52,079 nt of DNA from Bacillus sp. ISL-7 (GTDB lineage: Bacteria; Bacillota; Bacilli; Bacillales_B; DSM-18226): positions 1 to 52,079 of the forward strand of contig NZ_JAGGQW010000051.1 of assembly GCF_018613065.1 (NCBI RefSeq), read 5' to 3'. Of the stretch, positions 17,259-25,105 are shown piece after piece. The notes under the pieces are model-generated. The model had not been told where the DNA came from. It was given only the letters and a program-made list of their open reading frames with translations, and searched no databases. The stretch's first letter is position 1. Each line of letters starts with the position of its first letter. The position numbers and the translations under genes were made by a program.

Positions 17259-17288
17259 GCTCGGGGACAATATGTCCCCGAGCTTTTT
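17259..17288 (+). terminator. Intrinsic terminator after the CAP-domain gene
   Basis: A perfect 11-bp GC-rich stem (GCTCGGGGACA and TGTCCCCGAGC) with a three-base loop is followed by TTTTT. Confidence 0.9.
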
Positions 17289-17345
17289 GCAGTATTTATT
17301 TTGGTTACCACTACCTGTAGTGCTCAAAGCGATACCTCAAGCTGG

Positions 17346-17450
17346 ATTCGCTCATTGAAACCTAAAATTCGCCCATTGAACTCAAAAATTCGCCCATAAA
17401 ACCCAAAAATTCGCTCATAAAACTCAGAAATTCGCCCAATGAAGAGAAAA
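17346..17450. repeat. Five-copy 21-bp tandem repeat
   Basis: Five consecutive 21-base units start at 17346, 17367, 17388, 17409 and 17430. Each begins ATTCGCYCA and ends in an A-rich stretch; units differ at a few positions. The array is non-coding and lies between the terminator at 17259-17288 and a minus-strand terminator at 17551-17585. Nothing else is seen in 17289-17550. Confidence 0.9.
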
Positions 17451-17550
17451 GTCGTTAAATAATCAAAAATAAACAAATACGCAAGTGTAATTTTATACCA
17501 AATATCATTTTTAATGAGTTATACCAACGTTAATAACGGAAACAGGCAAT

Positions 17551-17585
17551 AAAAAAAGTACACCTCCTTCTTAAAGAGGTGCACT
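17551..17585 (-). terminator. Intrinsic terminator, minus strand
   Basis: On the minus strand, arms AGTGCACCTC and GAGGTGTACT (one G:U) enclose a nine-base loop followed by TTTTTTT. It lies downstream of the short remnant ORF at 17636-17710. Confidence 0.75.
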
Positions 17586-17635
17586 CCTGTTGGGTTTTCA
17601 TATGTATCAAACAAGTGAGTCAAAGATTTACATAT

Positions 17636-17710
17636 TTAAGGGAGCTGCTGTTTAACTAGTGCTCTTCCTAAGGTACCGGCTCCACCTACGCCAAATACCA
17701 TGATAGCCAC
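17636..17710 (-). pseudogene. Remnant of a Rossmann-fold NAD(P)-binding protein
   Basis: A 24-codon frame starting GTG encodes MVFGVGGAGTLGRALVKQ, a classic GxxGxxG dinucleotide-binding start, and then stops. AGAGGGGA lies upstream of the GTG and a terminator lies downstream, so the ends of a former gene seem to survive while its body has been deleted. It could be the N-terminus of an epimerase or reductase. A functional 24-residue peptide is less likely but not excluded. Confidence 0.45.
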
Positions 17711-17838
17711 GCGTGCTATCCCCTCTAATATGTACTATAACGCTAAAATATTAATAAAATATGAACTAGATGTTAATCGTTCATTAATTTTAATAAAGGG
17801 AAGTTTTCCTGGAAAGCGTGAACAAGCGTATGAATAAA

Positions 17839-18318
17839 TTATTTTAAAGGAATCCAGATTTCAGAGTAGTAATCAGGGCACCAGGGATCTCCAGCTGGAT
17901 AGACTTCTAAATCAGGTGTGCCTGCATGCTTGAAATCGCTAGAGGGAAACCATTCAGAGTATATTTGTTTCCATACTTTCTGGATTGCCTCGGGCATTGG
18001 GCCGTGAACTTCAAATACTCCCCACTTTGAAGCGGGTATCTCGAGATTCAAAAAACCTTCTGGCGTGTCACCGTTATGTTCCGTTACAATCCAGTAATCC
18101 ATTAATTGCTGCTGAGTGTCTCGTTTATCGACACATACCCCAAGGACGCCATTAATTTCCCCATTATTCAATTGGAGTAATAAATCGTTGGTTCCATCTG
18201 CATGAACATCCGCCCACATTTTGGGGATCTCCATTAAGTTTTCCCCATTTGCACATGATAACTCTCGCTTGATTCCGATAACTTGGAAACTGTCTCTTTC
18301 AATAATTTTGTAATTCAT
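17839..18318 (-). CDS. GyrI-like/AraC effector-binding domain protein
   Basis: The product has about 159 residues and consists only of an effector-binding domain of the GyrI/AraC type (MNYKIIERDSFQVIGIKRE at the start; WGVFEVHGPMPEAIQKVWKQIYSEWFPSS; then DLEVYPAGD and YYSEIWIPLK at the end). Such stand-alone domains bind small ligands or modulate partners; the ligand is unknown. AAGGAGG abuts the ATG at 18327, so the second ATG (18318), nine bases further, is the likely start. It is a single gene with no partner operon. Confidence 0.8.
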   Translation of the reverse strand: MNYKIIERDSFQVIGIKRELSCANGENLMEIPKMWADVHADGTNDLLLQLNNGEINGVLGVCVDKRDTQQQLMDYWIVTEHNGDTPEGFLNLEIPASKWGVFEVHGPMPEAIQKVWKQIYSEWFPSSDFKHAGTPDLEVYPAGDPWCPDYYSEIWIPLK

Positions 18319-18477
18319 ATAATTCATCCTCCTTACCTCTATTTGTAATTATAAGTCTTTTTAACAACCAATTTGTTACAAGCAAAAATAATTCATTTTT
18401 CTATTTCTCTATTTTTTACATACTATCCTGTCAGTCGCGAAAAATAATATAAAAAATAGCAGGGAAGGTAAGAAGAT

Positions 18478-18891
18478 ATGTTTTCATTTCGAGGCGATGC
18501 GCATAAAGTTTACCTTCGGCTTAACAAAGCCATAAACAACGGTGAATCCACCAAACATATGAGGGAATACATAGAAATTGAAGAGGTTCAAAGACTGTAT
18601 CAATCACTTGATAGCAGCATGTTGCAATTAATTAATTATCGAATGATCAAGGAAAAGAATGGATCTGGGATTATACCGATTTTTGTTTCTTCTGTCCCAT
18701 GGCTTTTGTTTCTATTTTCCAAACCTTTGATGGACTTCCTTTTCAAGGATGGAAGCAAACTTTGGGCAATATTTGGGGTTGCATATTTGATGATTTTAAC
18801 TTTAAGTGTCATCCTTCATTTTCGAGAAAAGGCATGGGCTGCTTTTCATATGGAAATCATTCAGGATATTTTAAAAGAAAGAAATCAATGA
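18478..18891 (+). CDS. Hypothetical membrane protein with two transmembrane segments
   Basis: I do not recognise this 137-residue protein. An N-terminal charged region of about 60 residues, rich in Glu/Lys/Asn, precedes two hydrophobic segments, IIPIFVSSVPWLLFLFS and LWAIFGVAYLMILTLSVIL. A short amphipathic tail (EKAWAAFHMEIIQDILKERN) follows. GGGAAGG lies upstream. It is divergent from the effector-binding gene. Function unknown. Confidence 0.7.
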   Translation: MFSFRGDAHKVYLRLNKAINNGESTKHMREYIEIEEVQRLYQSLDSSMLQLINYRMIKEKNGSGIIPIFVSSVPWLLFLFSKPLMDFLFKDGSKLWAIFGVAYLMILTLSVILHFREKAWAAFHMEIIQDILKERNQ

Positions 18892-18920
18892 ACTCTCTAC
18901 CAATCGAAGCTTAAACATCA

Positions 18921-18958
18921 AAAAACCGTCAAGCTCACACCAGTCTTTGCCGGTTTTT
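18921..18958 (+). terminator. Probable intrinsic terminator
   Basis: AAAAACCG and CGGTTTTT form an 8-bp stem with a 22-base loop, ending in the U tract of the second arm. It lies 30 bases after the hypothetical membrane gene. Confidence 0.5.
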
Positions 18959-19104
18959 CTCATTTGCAATACCAAGTTAAATGGAAGAAGGAAAGTTCCT
19001 CTTCAAAGGCGAAATAAAATGATAGAATTCTATAAAGTTGAGTGGATGGATAAGGAGTCAGGAATAGATTAAATGATAAAAGTCCAAATGACAAAGGTGA
19101 TGGG

Positions 19105-19338
19105 ATGTTTTTTTTATTTTTAACGGCGATGATTATTTGTTTTGTCGTGGGTACAACTTTATTAATTAAAGGTACAGTAACAGTCGGGGCCATTGCTATT
19201 GGTGCCGGAATACTACTGTTGCTGTTTATTTTGATTTATTATGGAAAAAAGAAACATCGAAAAAAGAAATACGATTGGACTCCAGACTGTGATTGTATTC
19301 CGGACTTTGATGGGGATTGTGGGCCGGATTGTAATTAA
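19105..19338 (+). CDS. Small membrane protein with a Cys/Asp-rich tail
   Basis: The 77-residue product has two hydrophobic helices (FFLFLTAMIICFVVGTTLLI and VGAIAIGAGILLLLFILIYY) and a basic stretch KKKHRKKK. A short tail follows with four Cys, six Asp and two Pro-Asp/Asp-Cys repeats (DCDCIPDFDGDCGPDCN). The tail resembles a metal-binding or disulfide motif, but no known family is recognised. It is likely translated with the following DUF2085 gene, whose start is four bases after its stop. Confidence 0.65.
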   Translation: MFFLFLTAMIICFVVGTTLLIKGTVTVGAIAIGAGILLLLFILIYYGKKKHRKKKYDWTPDCDCIPDFDGDCGPDCN

Positions 19339-19342
19339 AAAA

Positions 19343-19672
19343 ATGAGATTGCTAGATATCGTTCCTTGTCATCGGATGAAGTCTCGGAGTATTACGATTA
19401 AGGGGTATACTCTCCCCTTATGTGCAAGATGTACGGGTATCTTGCTAGGCTATTTATTTTTCCCGTTTTTGCTGATTGCGGGTATACATTTGTCATTATG
19501 GCTCGGACTCCTTTTAAATGTCCCGATGGTTCTTGATGGTTGGACACAGAAAAGGAAATATAGGATGAGTAATAATGTCTTGAGGGTTATCACTGGTATA
19601 ATGAGTGGATTGGGGCAAAGCGTCCTTATCGTAAGCGGCAGTGATTATATAATTTCCATGCTTTTAGGTTGA
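19343..19672 (+). CDS. DUF2085 membrane protein
   Basis: The product has about 109 residues. It carries the DUF2085 signature: an early CHR (VPCHRMKSRS), then the PLCARCTGILLGYL motif, and about three hydrophobic segments. The CHR and CARC residues look like a redox or metal site; the function is unknown. The frame stays open upstream to 19241, but family alignment favours the ATG at 19343. No strong ribosome binding site is seen, so it may rely on coupling to the 77-residue gene just before it. ATG at 19310 is an alternative. Confidence 0.75.
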   Translation: MRLLDIVPCHRMKSRSITIKGYTLPLCARCTGILLGYLFFPFLLIAGIHLSLWLGLLLNVPMVLDGWTQKRKYRMSNNVLRVITGIMSGLGQSVLIVSGSDYIISMLLG

Positions 19673-19685
19673 TAGAGTAGGTGCA

Positions 19686-19716
19686 AAATTTGGCTGTCAT
19701 GGCAACAGCCAAATTT
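19686..19716. terminator. Hairpin between convergent genes
   Basis: A perfect 12-bp stem (AAATTTGGCTGT and ACAGCCAAATTT) with a seven-base loop lies between the DUF2085 gene and minus-strand yuiD. The U tract is short on both strands, so it probably acts as a weak bidirectional terminator. Confidence 0.6.
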
Positions 19717-19740
19717 AACCTAGAACACACTCTAAAATGA

Positions 19741-20214
19741 CTAGTTAAACGGATAGAACTGATAGGTCAGCACACCAACAATGATTCCTGTAATCAATCC
19801 AAAAAATACTTCTGCCGGTTGATGGCCTAATAATTCTTTCAGCTTTTCTCTAGACTCTGTTTTCTTTAACTTCGGGTTTTTTAAGGTGTCAATTAAAAGA
19901 TTAAAATCAGCTAACAATGTATTTAATACCTCTGCATGATAGCCTGCATGTCTTCGAACTCCGGTCGCATCATGCATGACAATTAGTGAAACGATCACAG
20001 AAATCGCAAATTCATTAGAATGGAGTCCTGAAGTTAAACCGATAGCAGTAGTTAATGAAATAATTGTAGCTGTATGAGAACTAGGCATTCCGCCAGTGCT
20101 AAACATCAAGTTCCATCTTAATTCTCCTGAAGCAAAATAGTGTATCGGAATTTTTACAAATTGGGCAACAAACATTCCTAAAAGGGCGGCTAAAATGGGA
20201 TAGGATATAAACAT
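19741..20214 (-). CDS. yuiD: Divergent PAP2-family protein YuiD
   Basis: The 157-residue membrane protein is of the DUF212/divergent PAP2 family. It has STGGMPSSHTAT and VSLIVMHDATGVRRHAGYHAEVLN, the phosphatase-type His and Arg motifs, with about four hydrophobic segments and a charged insert (LKNPKLKKTESREKLKELL). B. subtilis YuiD is the closest named relative; its substrate is not established. It is a single gene with its stop next to the hairpin at 19686-19716. Confidence 0.88.
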   Translation of the reverse strand: MFISYPILAALLGMFVAQFVKIPIHYFASGELRWNLMFSTGGMPSSHTATIISLTTAIGLTSGLHSNEFAISVIVSLIVMHDATGVRRHAGYHAEVLNTLLADFNLLIDTLKNPKLKKTESREKLKELLGHQPAEVFFGLITGIIVGVLTYQFYPFN

Positions 20215-20309
20215 GTAATCCTCCTAATTTGAGTTTTTCCTTAGAATATGGCTTACTTTTGATTGGTCTAAACTTGACTTAAGAGCCCTGCTTTTTCAGT
20301 ACAAATAAA

Positions 20310-20968
20310 TTAAGTCCGGAAAAATTGTAAGACGGTTCCTTTCCTTTCAGAGACTTTCACCTCCGCATTAGCACCATTGATGAAGGTGATTTGTGTTGGG
20401 AGGTGCCCGCAATCAATATCATAAATAATTGGGATATTAAGCTCATCGGCAAGGTCTTGATAGACATCCTCCATCGTATAGTTTTCCACAGACCTATTCG
20501 CTTCACTCCGGCCAAACATCAGTTCTAACAGTTTTCAAACCACCAGCTAACCTCATCCATAAATTCCCCTCGTAGATCTAAAAAATTTGTCCCGTGCGCT
20601 GTAGCTATACCTGTCTTTAAGGTAATAGCTAGTAATAATCCACTAATATCTGAGTATCTTAATATCCACTTATTTTTTATATTTACAAAGTCAATATGTT
20701 TGAGAGTCTCAATCAATAATTCGCCGTCCCACGGCGGAATAAGGATGTCAATTTCATTGTCACACATCATGGCATTAAAATCAGCCGCACGTTTTAGCGC
20801 TGGGGCTGATTTTGCCTTGTTTTGAGTCCAAGCAGTTTCCCCACAGCTCACCGTGAAGCCTCTTTGTTCCATTCGGCTGCATCCAAGTTTAAGTACTTCA
20901 TGTAGCTGTGACGGAACCCCTGAAGAGGGTGCGGTTACTCCTTTTTTCAAATGCGGATAGGTAATCAA
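20310..20968 (-). pseudogene. Broken LD-carboxypeptidase (peptidase family S66)
   Basis: The first frame (20525-20968, 147 codons) encodes an S66/MccF-like N-terminus with GVTAPSSGVPS, the RAADFNAMMCDNEIDILIPPWDGE region and LLLAITLKTGIATAHGTNFLD. It stops at 20525. A second frame (20310-20519) carries the C-terminal region MFGRSEANRSVENYTMEDVYQDL and IPIIYDIDCGHLPTQITFINGA. Intact S66 enzymes have about 300-340 residues, so roughly 110-120 residues from the middle are missing and the reading frame shifts at the join. The enzyme would trim cell-wall peptides or cleave microcin C-type toxins; this copy should be inactive. Confidence 0.8.
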
Positions 20969-21123
20969 GATGAACCCTCCAAACGTTTTTACATGATTTT
21001 ACCAAAATGTGAGAAGGGGGGCTACATTTTAATCTATGACCCAAATAGTAATACAACACGTTTTCGGATTTTTTGGAAAAAATTTTACAAAAATTAAAAT
21101 TCATCTTTTTGTCAAATTAACTA

Positions 21124-21152
21124 TAGCCATTTGGAAATGAAAACGCTATAAT
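21124..21152 (+). promoter_or_regulatory. Promoter of kduI-kduD
   Basis: TAGCCA (21124-21129), 17-base spacer, perfect -10 TATAAT (21147-21152). The weak -35 suggests dependence on regulation. The predicted start is near 21159. Confidence 0.5.
21138..21151 (+). promoter_or_regulatory. cre-like site overlapping the kduI -10
   Basis: TGAAAACGCTATAA fits the cre consensus at all but the penultimate position and overlaps the TATAAT. CcpA bound here would exclude RNA polymerase. Confidence 0.5.
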
Positions 21153-21168
21153 TAAATTATGAAACAAC

Positions 21169-21185
21169 GTACCACGATGTGGAAC
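21169..21185. promoter_or_regulatory. Candidate operator for the KdgR-like regulator
   Basis: GTACCACGATGTGGAAC is a 17-base inverted repeat, with arms GTaCCAC and GTGGaAC matching at six of seven positions. It lies about 10-26 bases downstream of the predicted start and 46 bases before the kduI GTG. Length and symmetry suit an IclR-family dimer. No second copy was found before kdgA, which weakens the assignment. Confidence 0.4.
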
Positions 21186-21230
21186 AAAAATAAAAAGCTG
21201 ATTTCAGTTAAATATAAGGAGATGTAGAAT

Positions 21231-22061
21231 GTGGAAACAAGGTACTCGACACACCCCGATCATGCAAAGACATTTACAACAGAAGAACTTCGCAGGCACT
21301 ATCTGATAGAAGAGTTATTTGTACCAGGTGAAATTAAGCTAGTTTATACGATGGAAGACCGTGCCATTGTAGGTGGCATCACACCAATGGGAGAGGCAGT
21401 TTCATTAAAGGGCTATGATGAAATTAAGGCAGAATACTTCTTAGAACGAAGAGAAGTTGGGATTTTCAATGTTGGTGGAAGCGGGAAAATCACCGTTGAT
21501 GGTGAGACTTATGAAATGGACAACAAAGATTGCTTGTATGTTGGTTTAGGGAAAAAAGAGTTACTCTTCACTAGTGAATCAACCGTAAGTCCAGCCAAGT
21601 TTTATTTATTCTCTGCACCAGCTCATAAAGAGTATCCCGTTCAACACGTAGCATTTAAGGATATTGAAGGTGATCGCTTAGGAACCCTTGAGAATGCAAA
21701 TGACCGAGTGATTCGCCGCATGATCCATAACGAGGGAATCCAAAGCTGCCAAGTGGTTATGGGAATGACGCAATTAAATACTGGAAGCGTTTGGAATTCA
21801 ATGCCAACTCATACACATGACCGCAGAATGGAAGTTTACCTCTACATTGATTTAGATGAAAATGCAAGAATGTTCCATATGATGGGGGAGCCAACCGAAA
21901 CGCGTCATCTTGTGATGAAGAACGAACAAGCGGTTATTTCACCGCCGTGGTCGATTCATTGTGGCGGAGCAACTAGCAATTATACTTTTATCTGGGCCAT
22001 GGCGGGAGAGAATAAAACCTATAATGACATGGATCAAGTATCCATGGACCAATTGAGATAA
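21231..22061 (+). CDS. kduI: 5-dehydro-4-deoxy-D-glucuronate isomerase (5-keto-4-deoxyuronate isomerase)
   Basis: The 276-residue cupin-fold enzyme converts 4-deoxy-L-threo-5-hexosulose uronate, a product of pectin or glycosaminoglycan lyases, to 3-deoxy-D-glycero-2,5-hexodiulosonate. Zinc-ligand positions known in E. coli KduI are present: His194, His196 and Glu201 (PTHTHDRRMEVY) and His243 (SIHCGG). The start is GTG at 21231, with AAGGAG nine bases upstream. It is the first gene of the kduI-kduD operon, with a 46-base gap to kduD. Confidence 0.96.
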   Translation: METRYSTHPDHAKTFTTEELRRHYLIEELFVPGEIKLVYTMEDRAIVGGITPMGEAVSLKGYDEIKAEYFLERREVGIFNVGGSGKITVDGETYEMDNKDCLYVGLGKKELLFTSESTVSPAKFYLFSAPAHKEYPVQHVAFKDIEGDRLGTLENANDRVIRRMIHNEGIQSCQVVMGMTQLNTGSVWNSMPTHTHDRRMEVYLYIDLDENARMFHMMGEPTETRHLVMKNEQAVISPPWSIHCGGATSNYTFIWAMAGENKTYNDMDQVSMDQLR

Positions 22062-22107
22062 CTTATAAACTGCTAGATTAAAACATAAAAGAAGAGGTGC
22101 TTAATAA

Positions 22108-22884
22108 ATGAGTTTAAGAGATTTTTCACTAGATTTTTTTAAGTTAACAGATAAGGTTGCGATTGTAACAGGAGGAAATACGGGTCTTGGCCAAGGATAT
22201 GCGATCGCATTAGCTAGAGCCGGAGCAGATTTATTTATTGTTTCCCACGATACCAATTGGGAAGAAACCAGAGCTCTTATTGAAGAGACAGGAAGGAAAG
22301 TCCACTTTCATCAGGCCGATTTAACGGTAAGGGAAAATATTAAGAATATTGTCTCTGAGTGTCTGAATGTTTATGGGAAAATAGATATCCTCGTGAATAA
22401 TGCAGGAACGATCCGTCGCACGCCATTACTAGAATACAAACAAGAAGATTGGGATGCGGTCATGGATATTAACTTGAACGCAGTCTATTTTCTAAGTCAA
22501 GAGGTTGCTAGAGTAATGGCGAAGCAAGAATGCGGAAAAATTATCAATATCGGATCGATGCTGTCTTTCCAAGGTGGTAAATTTATTCCTCCATACACAG
22601 CAAGTAAGCATGGGGTGGCGGGTCTTACAAAAGCATTTGCAAACGAATTAGGACATTACAATATCCAAATTAATGCGATTGCACCAGGGTATATTGCTAC
22701 CGCTAATACGGCACCAATTCGTGAGGATGAAGGACGGAACGCGGAAATTCTTTCACGTATTCCAGCTGGCAGATGGGCAGATCCATCAGATCTTATGGGG
22801 GTAGTTGTCTTCTTATCTAGTCAAGCCTCCGATTATATGAATGGACATATTCTAGCAGTCGATGGTGGTTGGTTAGCCCGTTAA
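22108..22884 (+). CDS. kduD: 2-dehydro-3-deoxy-D-gluconate 5-dehydrogenase
   Basis: The 258-residue short-chain dehydrogenase reduces 3-deoxy-hexodiulosonate to KDG with NAD(P)H. SDR motifs are TGGNTGLGQG (21-30), NNAG (97-100), Ser150, and YTASK with Tyr163/Lys167. The N-terminal LRDFSLDFFKLTDKVAIVTGG is typical of KduD. AGAGGTG lies before the ATG. It follows kduI and ends at a strong terminator. Confidence 0.95.
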   Translation: MSLRDFSLDFFKLTDKVAIVTGGNTGLGQGYAIALARAGADLFIVSHDTNWEETRALIEETGRKVHFHQADLTVRENIKNIVSECLNVYGKIDILVNNAGTIRRTPLLEYKQEDWDAVMDINLNAVYFLSQEVARVMAKQECGKIINIGSMLSFQGGKFIPPYTASKHGVAGLTKAFANELGHYNIQINAIAPGYIATANTAPIREDEGRNAEILSRIPAGRWADPSDLMGVVVFLSSQASDYMNGHILAVDGGWLAR

Positions 22885-22904
22885 TCAGGGTTATTACCTA
22901 AGCT

Positions 22905-22953
22905 AAAGGCGGTTCAAGTTATATTGTAAATCAAAGCCGCCTTTGCTTTATTT
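22905..22953 (+). terminator. Intrinsic terminator after kduD
   Basis: AAAGGCGG and CCGCCTTT pair across a 24-base loop and are followed by GCTTTATTT. Confidence 0.7.
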
Positions 22954-23036
22954 GATTCAGGAACATAACACAGCATGTCTCAATTTTTTTGCTTGAAAAT
23001 TACCCATCATAAACCGAAAGGTAAGGTATGCAAATT

Positions 23037-24029
23037 ATGAAAATTATGAAGACGATTGAAAAGATTCCTGGTGGTCTAATGCTGGTTCCATTGTTTTTAG
23101 GGGCGATAATTCACACTCTCGCACCAAAATCTGGTGAATATTTCGGTTCATTTACGAATGGTTTAATGACCGGTACGGTACCAATTTTAGCCGTATGGTT
23201 CTTCTGTATGGGTGCAGGTATTAATATTAAAGCGACAGGTACGGTTTTAAGAAAATCAGGAACACTTGTCGTAACAAAGATAGCGGTCGCATGGGTAGTT
23301 GCGATCGTTGCATCTATGTTTATCCCGGATGGTGGAATTCAAACAGGCTTTTTTGCTGGATTCTCAGTTCTTGCTTTGATTGCATGTATGGATATGACTA
23401 ATGGCGGTCTATATGCTTCAATTATGCAGCAGTACGGTTCCAAAGAAGAAGCAGGTGCGTTTGTACTAATGTCACTTGAATCGGGTCCACTAGTAACTAT
23501 GTTAATCCTTGGCTCAACTGGTTTAGCGGCATTTCAACCGCAAGCATTTGTAGGCGCTGTCTTACCTTTCTTAGTAGGGTTTCTACTTGGTAACTTGGAT
23601 AAAGATTTCCGTGAATTTTTCAGTAAAGCAACACACACAATGATTCCATTCTTTGGTTTTGCCCTCGGTAACTCGATTGACCTAACAGTAATTGCAAAAA
23701 CAGGTCTTGCTGGAATTTTATTAGGTCTTCTTGTAATCGTTATCACTGGGATTCCATTAATCCTGGCTGATAAATTTATCGGTGGCGGAAACGGTACAGC
23801 AGGACTTGCTGCTTCTAGTACAGCTGGAGCTGCAGTTGCCAATCCAATGATCATTGCCACAATGAAACCAGAGTTTCTTCCTATTGCGCAATCGGCTACT
23901 GCTTTGTGTGCAGCTTCGGTAATTGTAACATCCATATTAGTACCTATCCTTACGGCCTATTGGTCCCAGCATATGAAAAAGAAAAACAATGGACCAAGTG
24001 TACATAAAGGAAACAAAGCCACTGCTTGA
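23037..24029 (+). CDS. kdgT: 2-keto-3-deoxygluconate permease
   Basis: The 330-residue, roughly ten-helix symporter imports KDG with H+. It follows E. coli KdgT closely: [85 protein letters not shown] and [20 protein letters not shown]. The ATG at 23028 is only two bases from TAAGG, so the ATG at 23037 ([10 protein letters not shown]) with ten-base spacing is preferred. Transcribed with kdgK, 66 bases downstream. Confidence 0.94.
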   Translation: MKIMKTIEKIPGGLMLVPLFLGAIIHTLAPKSGEYFGSFTNGLMTGTVPILAVWFFCMGAGINIKATGTVLRKSGTLVVTKIAVAWVVAIVASMFIPDGGIQTGFFAGFSVLALIACMDMTNGGLYASIMQQYGSKEEAGAFVLMSLESGPLVTMLILGSTGLAAFQPQAFVGAVLPFLVGFLLGNLDKDFREFFSKATHTMIPFFGFALGNSIDLTVIAKTGLAGILLGLLVIVITGIPLILADKFIGGGNGTAGLAASSTAGAAVANPMIIATMKPEFLPIAQSATALCAASVIVTSILVPILTAYWSQHMKKKNNGPSVHKGNKATA

Positions 24030-24095
24030 TAATCAAATCAAGGGAGACATATTCTTTGTATGTCTCTCTTTCAATTAATAGGAGGATTGATCCGT

Positions 24096-25046
24096 ATGAG
24101 TAGAATTATTACTGTAGGAGAACCTATGGCACTCTTTGTAGCGGAGAAAGAAGGTTCATTGGAGAACACAGAGCGTTTTGACCGTTTTGTTGCAGGTGCT
24201 GAGGTCAACTTCTCCATTGGTATGTCACGTTTAGGGCATCCGGTTACATATATCACCCAATTGGGAATGGACCCGTTTGGGAAAAATATAGAAAATTTTC
24301 TTCAGCAGAATGCGATTGATACCATGTATGTGACGTATGATGCGAACTATTTAACAGGTATGCAGTGGAAGGAAAAGGTAGTAAGCGGTGATCCAGAAGT
24401 GTTTTCAGCTAGAAAGAATTCTGCTGCTTCACATATGAATCTAGAAACGATCGCTCATTTGAACTGGGATGGCTTTGACCATATTCATTTGACAGGGATT
24501 CCCCCTGCATTGTCCGCCGGTTGCCGAGAGATGGTATATGAAATAATGAAAGAGGCACGAGCAAGAGGCGTGCAAATTTCTTATGATCCTAATTTGCGTC
24601 CAGGCCTTTGGGCTGACAAGCAAGAAATGGCTCAAGTCATTAACGACCTGGCCTGCCGAGCAGACATTGTTCTTCCAGGCATCGAAGAGGGAAAGCTGTT
24701 AACGGGTAAACAAGACGTCCAAGAAATTGCTGATTATTATCACGCAACCGGTGTAAAAACAGTTGTTATTAAGCTCGGGGCAAAAGGTGCATTCACAAGC
24801 TCAGACGGTGAGCAATTCTACACTAATGGTTTCCATGTAGAGAGAGTTGTTGACACGGTAGGTGCTGGTGACGGGTTTGCTGTCGGGGTGGTCAGCGGGA
24901 TATTGGAAGGTCTGCCCATCATGGAAGCGGTAAAACGCGGGGCAGCTATCGGTGCACTTGCAGTTATGTCTCCAGGAGATAACGATGGTTTACCTGATAG
25001 AGACAAATTAGAAGCTTTTATGGGAGAATCGCTGGTCAAGGGTTAA
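24096..25046 (+). CDS. kdgK: 2-keto-3-deoxygluconate kinase, PfkB family
   Basis: The 316-residue ribokinase-like enzyme phosphorylates KDG to KDPG. N-terminal ITVGEPMALFVAE, the substrate region AGAEVNFSIGMSRLG, SYDPNLRPGLW and the catalytic DTVGAGDGFAVG (Asp259) are present. AGGAGG at 24079-24084 sets the start at 24096; an in-frame ATG 36 bases upstream lacks a ribosome binding site. Its product is the substrate of KdgA encoded at 26017. Confidence 0.94.
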   Translation: MSRIITVGEPMALFVAEKEGSLENTERFDRFVAGAEVNFSIGMSRLGHPVTYITQLGMDPFGKNIENFLQQNAIDTMYVTYDANYLTGMQWKEKVVSGDPEVFSARKNSAASHMNLETIAHLNWDGFDHIHLTGIPPALSAGCREMVYEIMKEARARGVQISYDPNLRPGLWADKQEMAQVINDLACRADIVLPGIEEGKLLTGKQDVQEIADYYHATGVKTVVIKLGAKGAFTSSDGEQFYTNGFHVERVVDTVGAGDGFAVGVVSGILEGLPIMEAVKRGAAIGALAVMSPGDNDGLPDRDKLEAFMGESLVKG

Positions 25047-25059
25047 CATTAATTGTACT

Positions 25060-25102
25060 ACAAAAGTAAAGAAAACCGATTTTTGGTTTCCTTTACTTTT
25101 GT
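25060..25102. terminator. Bidirectional terminator between kdgK and kdgR
   Basis: Eighteen-base arms (25060-25077 and 25085-25102) pair with one mismatch around a seven-base loop. The arms are A-rich and T-rich, providing U tracts on both strands for the two convergent genes. Confidence 0.8.
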
Positions 25103-25105
25103 ATG

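Noticed and set aside
17346..17450. CRISPR array
   Set aside because: Direct tandem 21-base units without unique spacers, and no cas genes.
20898..21104. 68-codon minus-strand ORF upstream of the broken carboxypeptidase
   Set aside because: Overlaps the pseudogene in another frame and has a low-complexity, improbable sequence.
23534..23935. 133-codon ORF antisense to kdgT
   Set aside because: Created by the mirrored codons of a hydrophobic protein; no independent signals.
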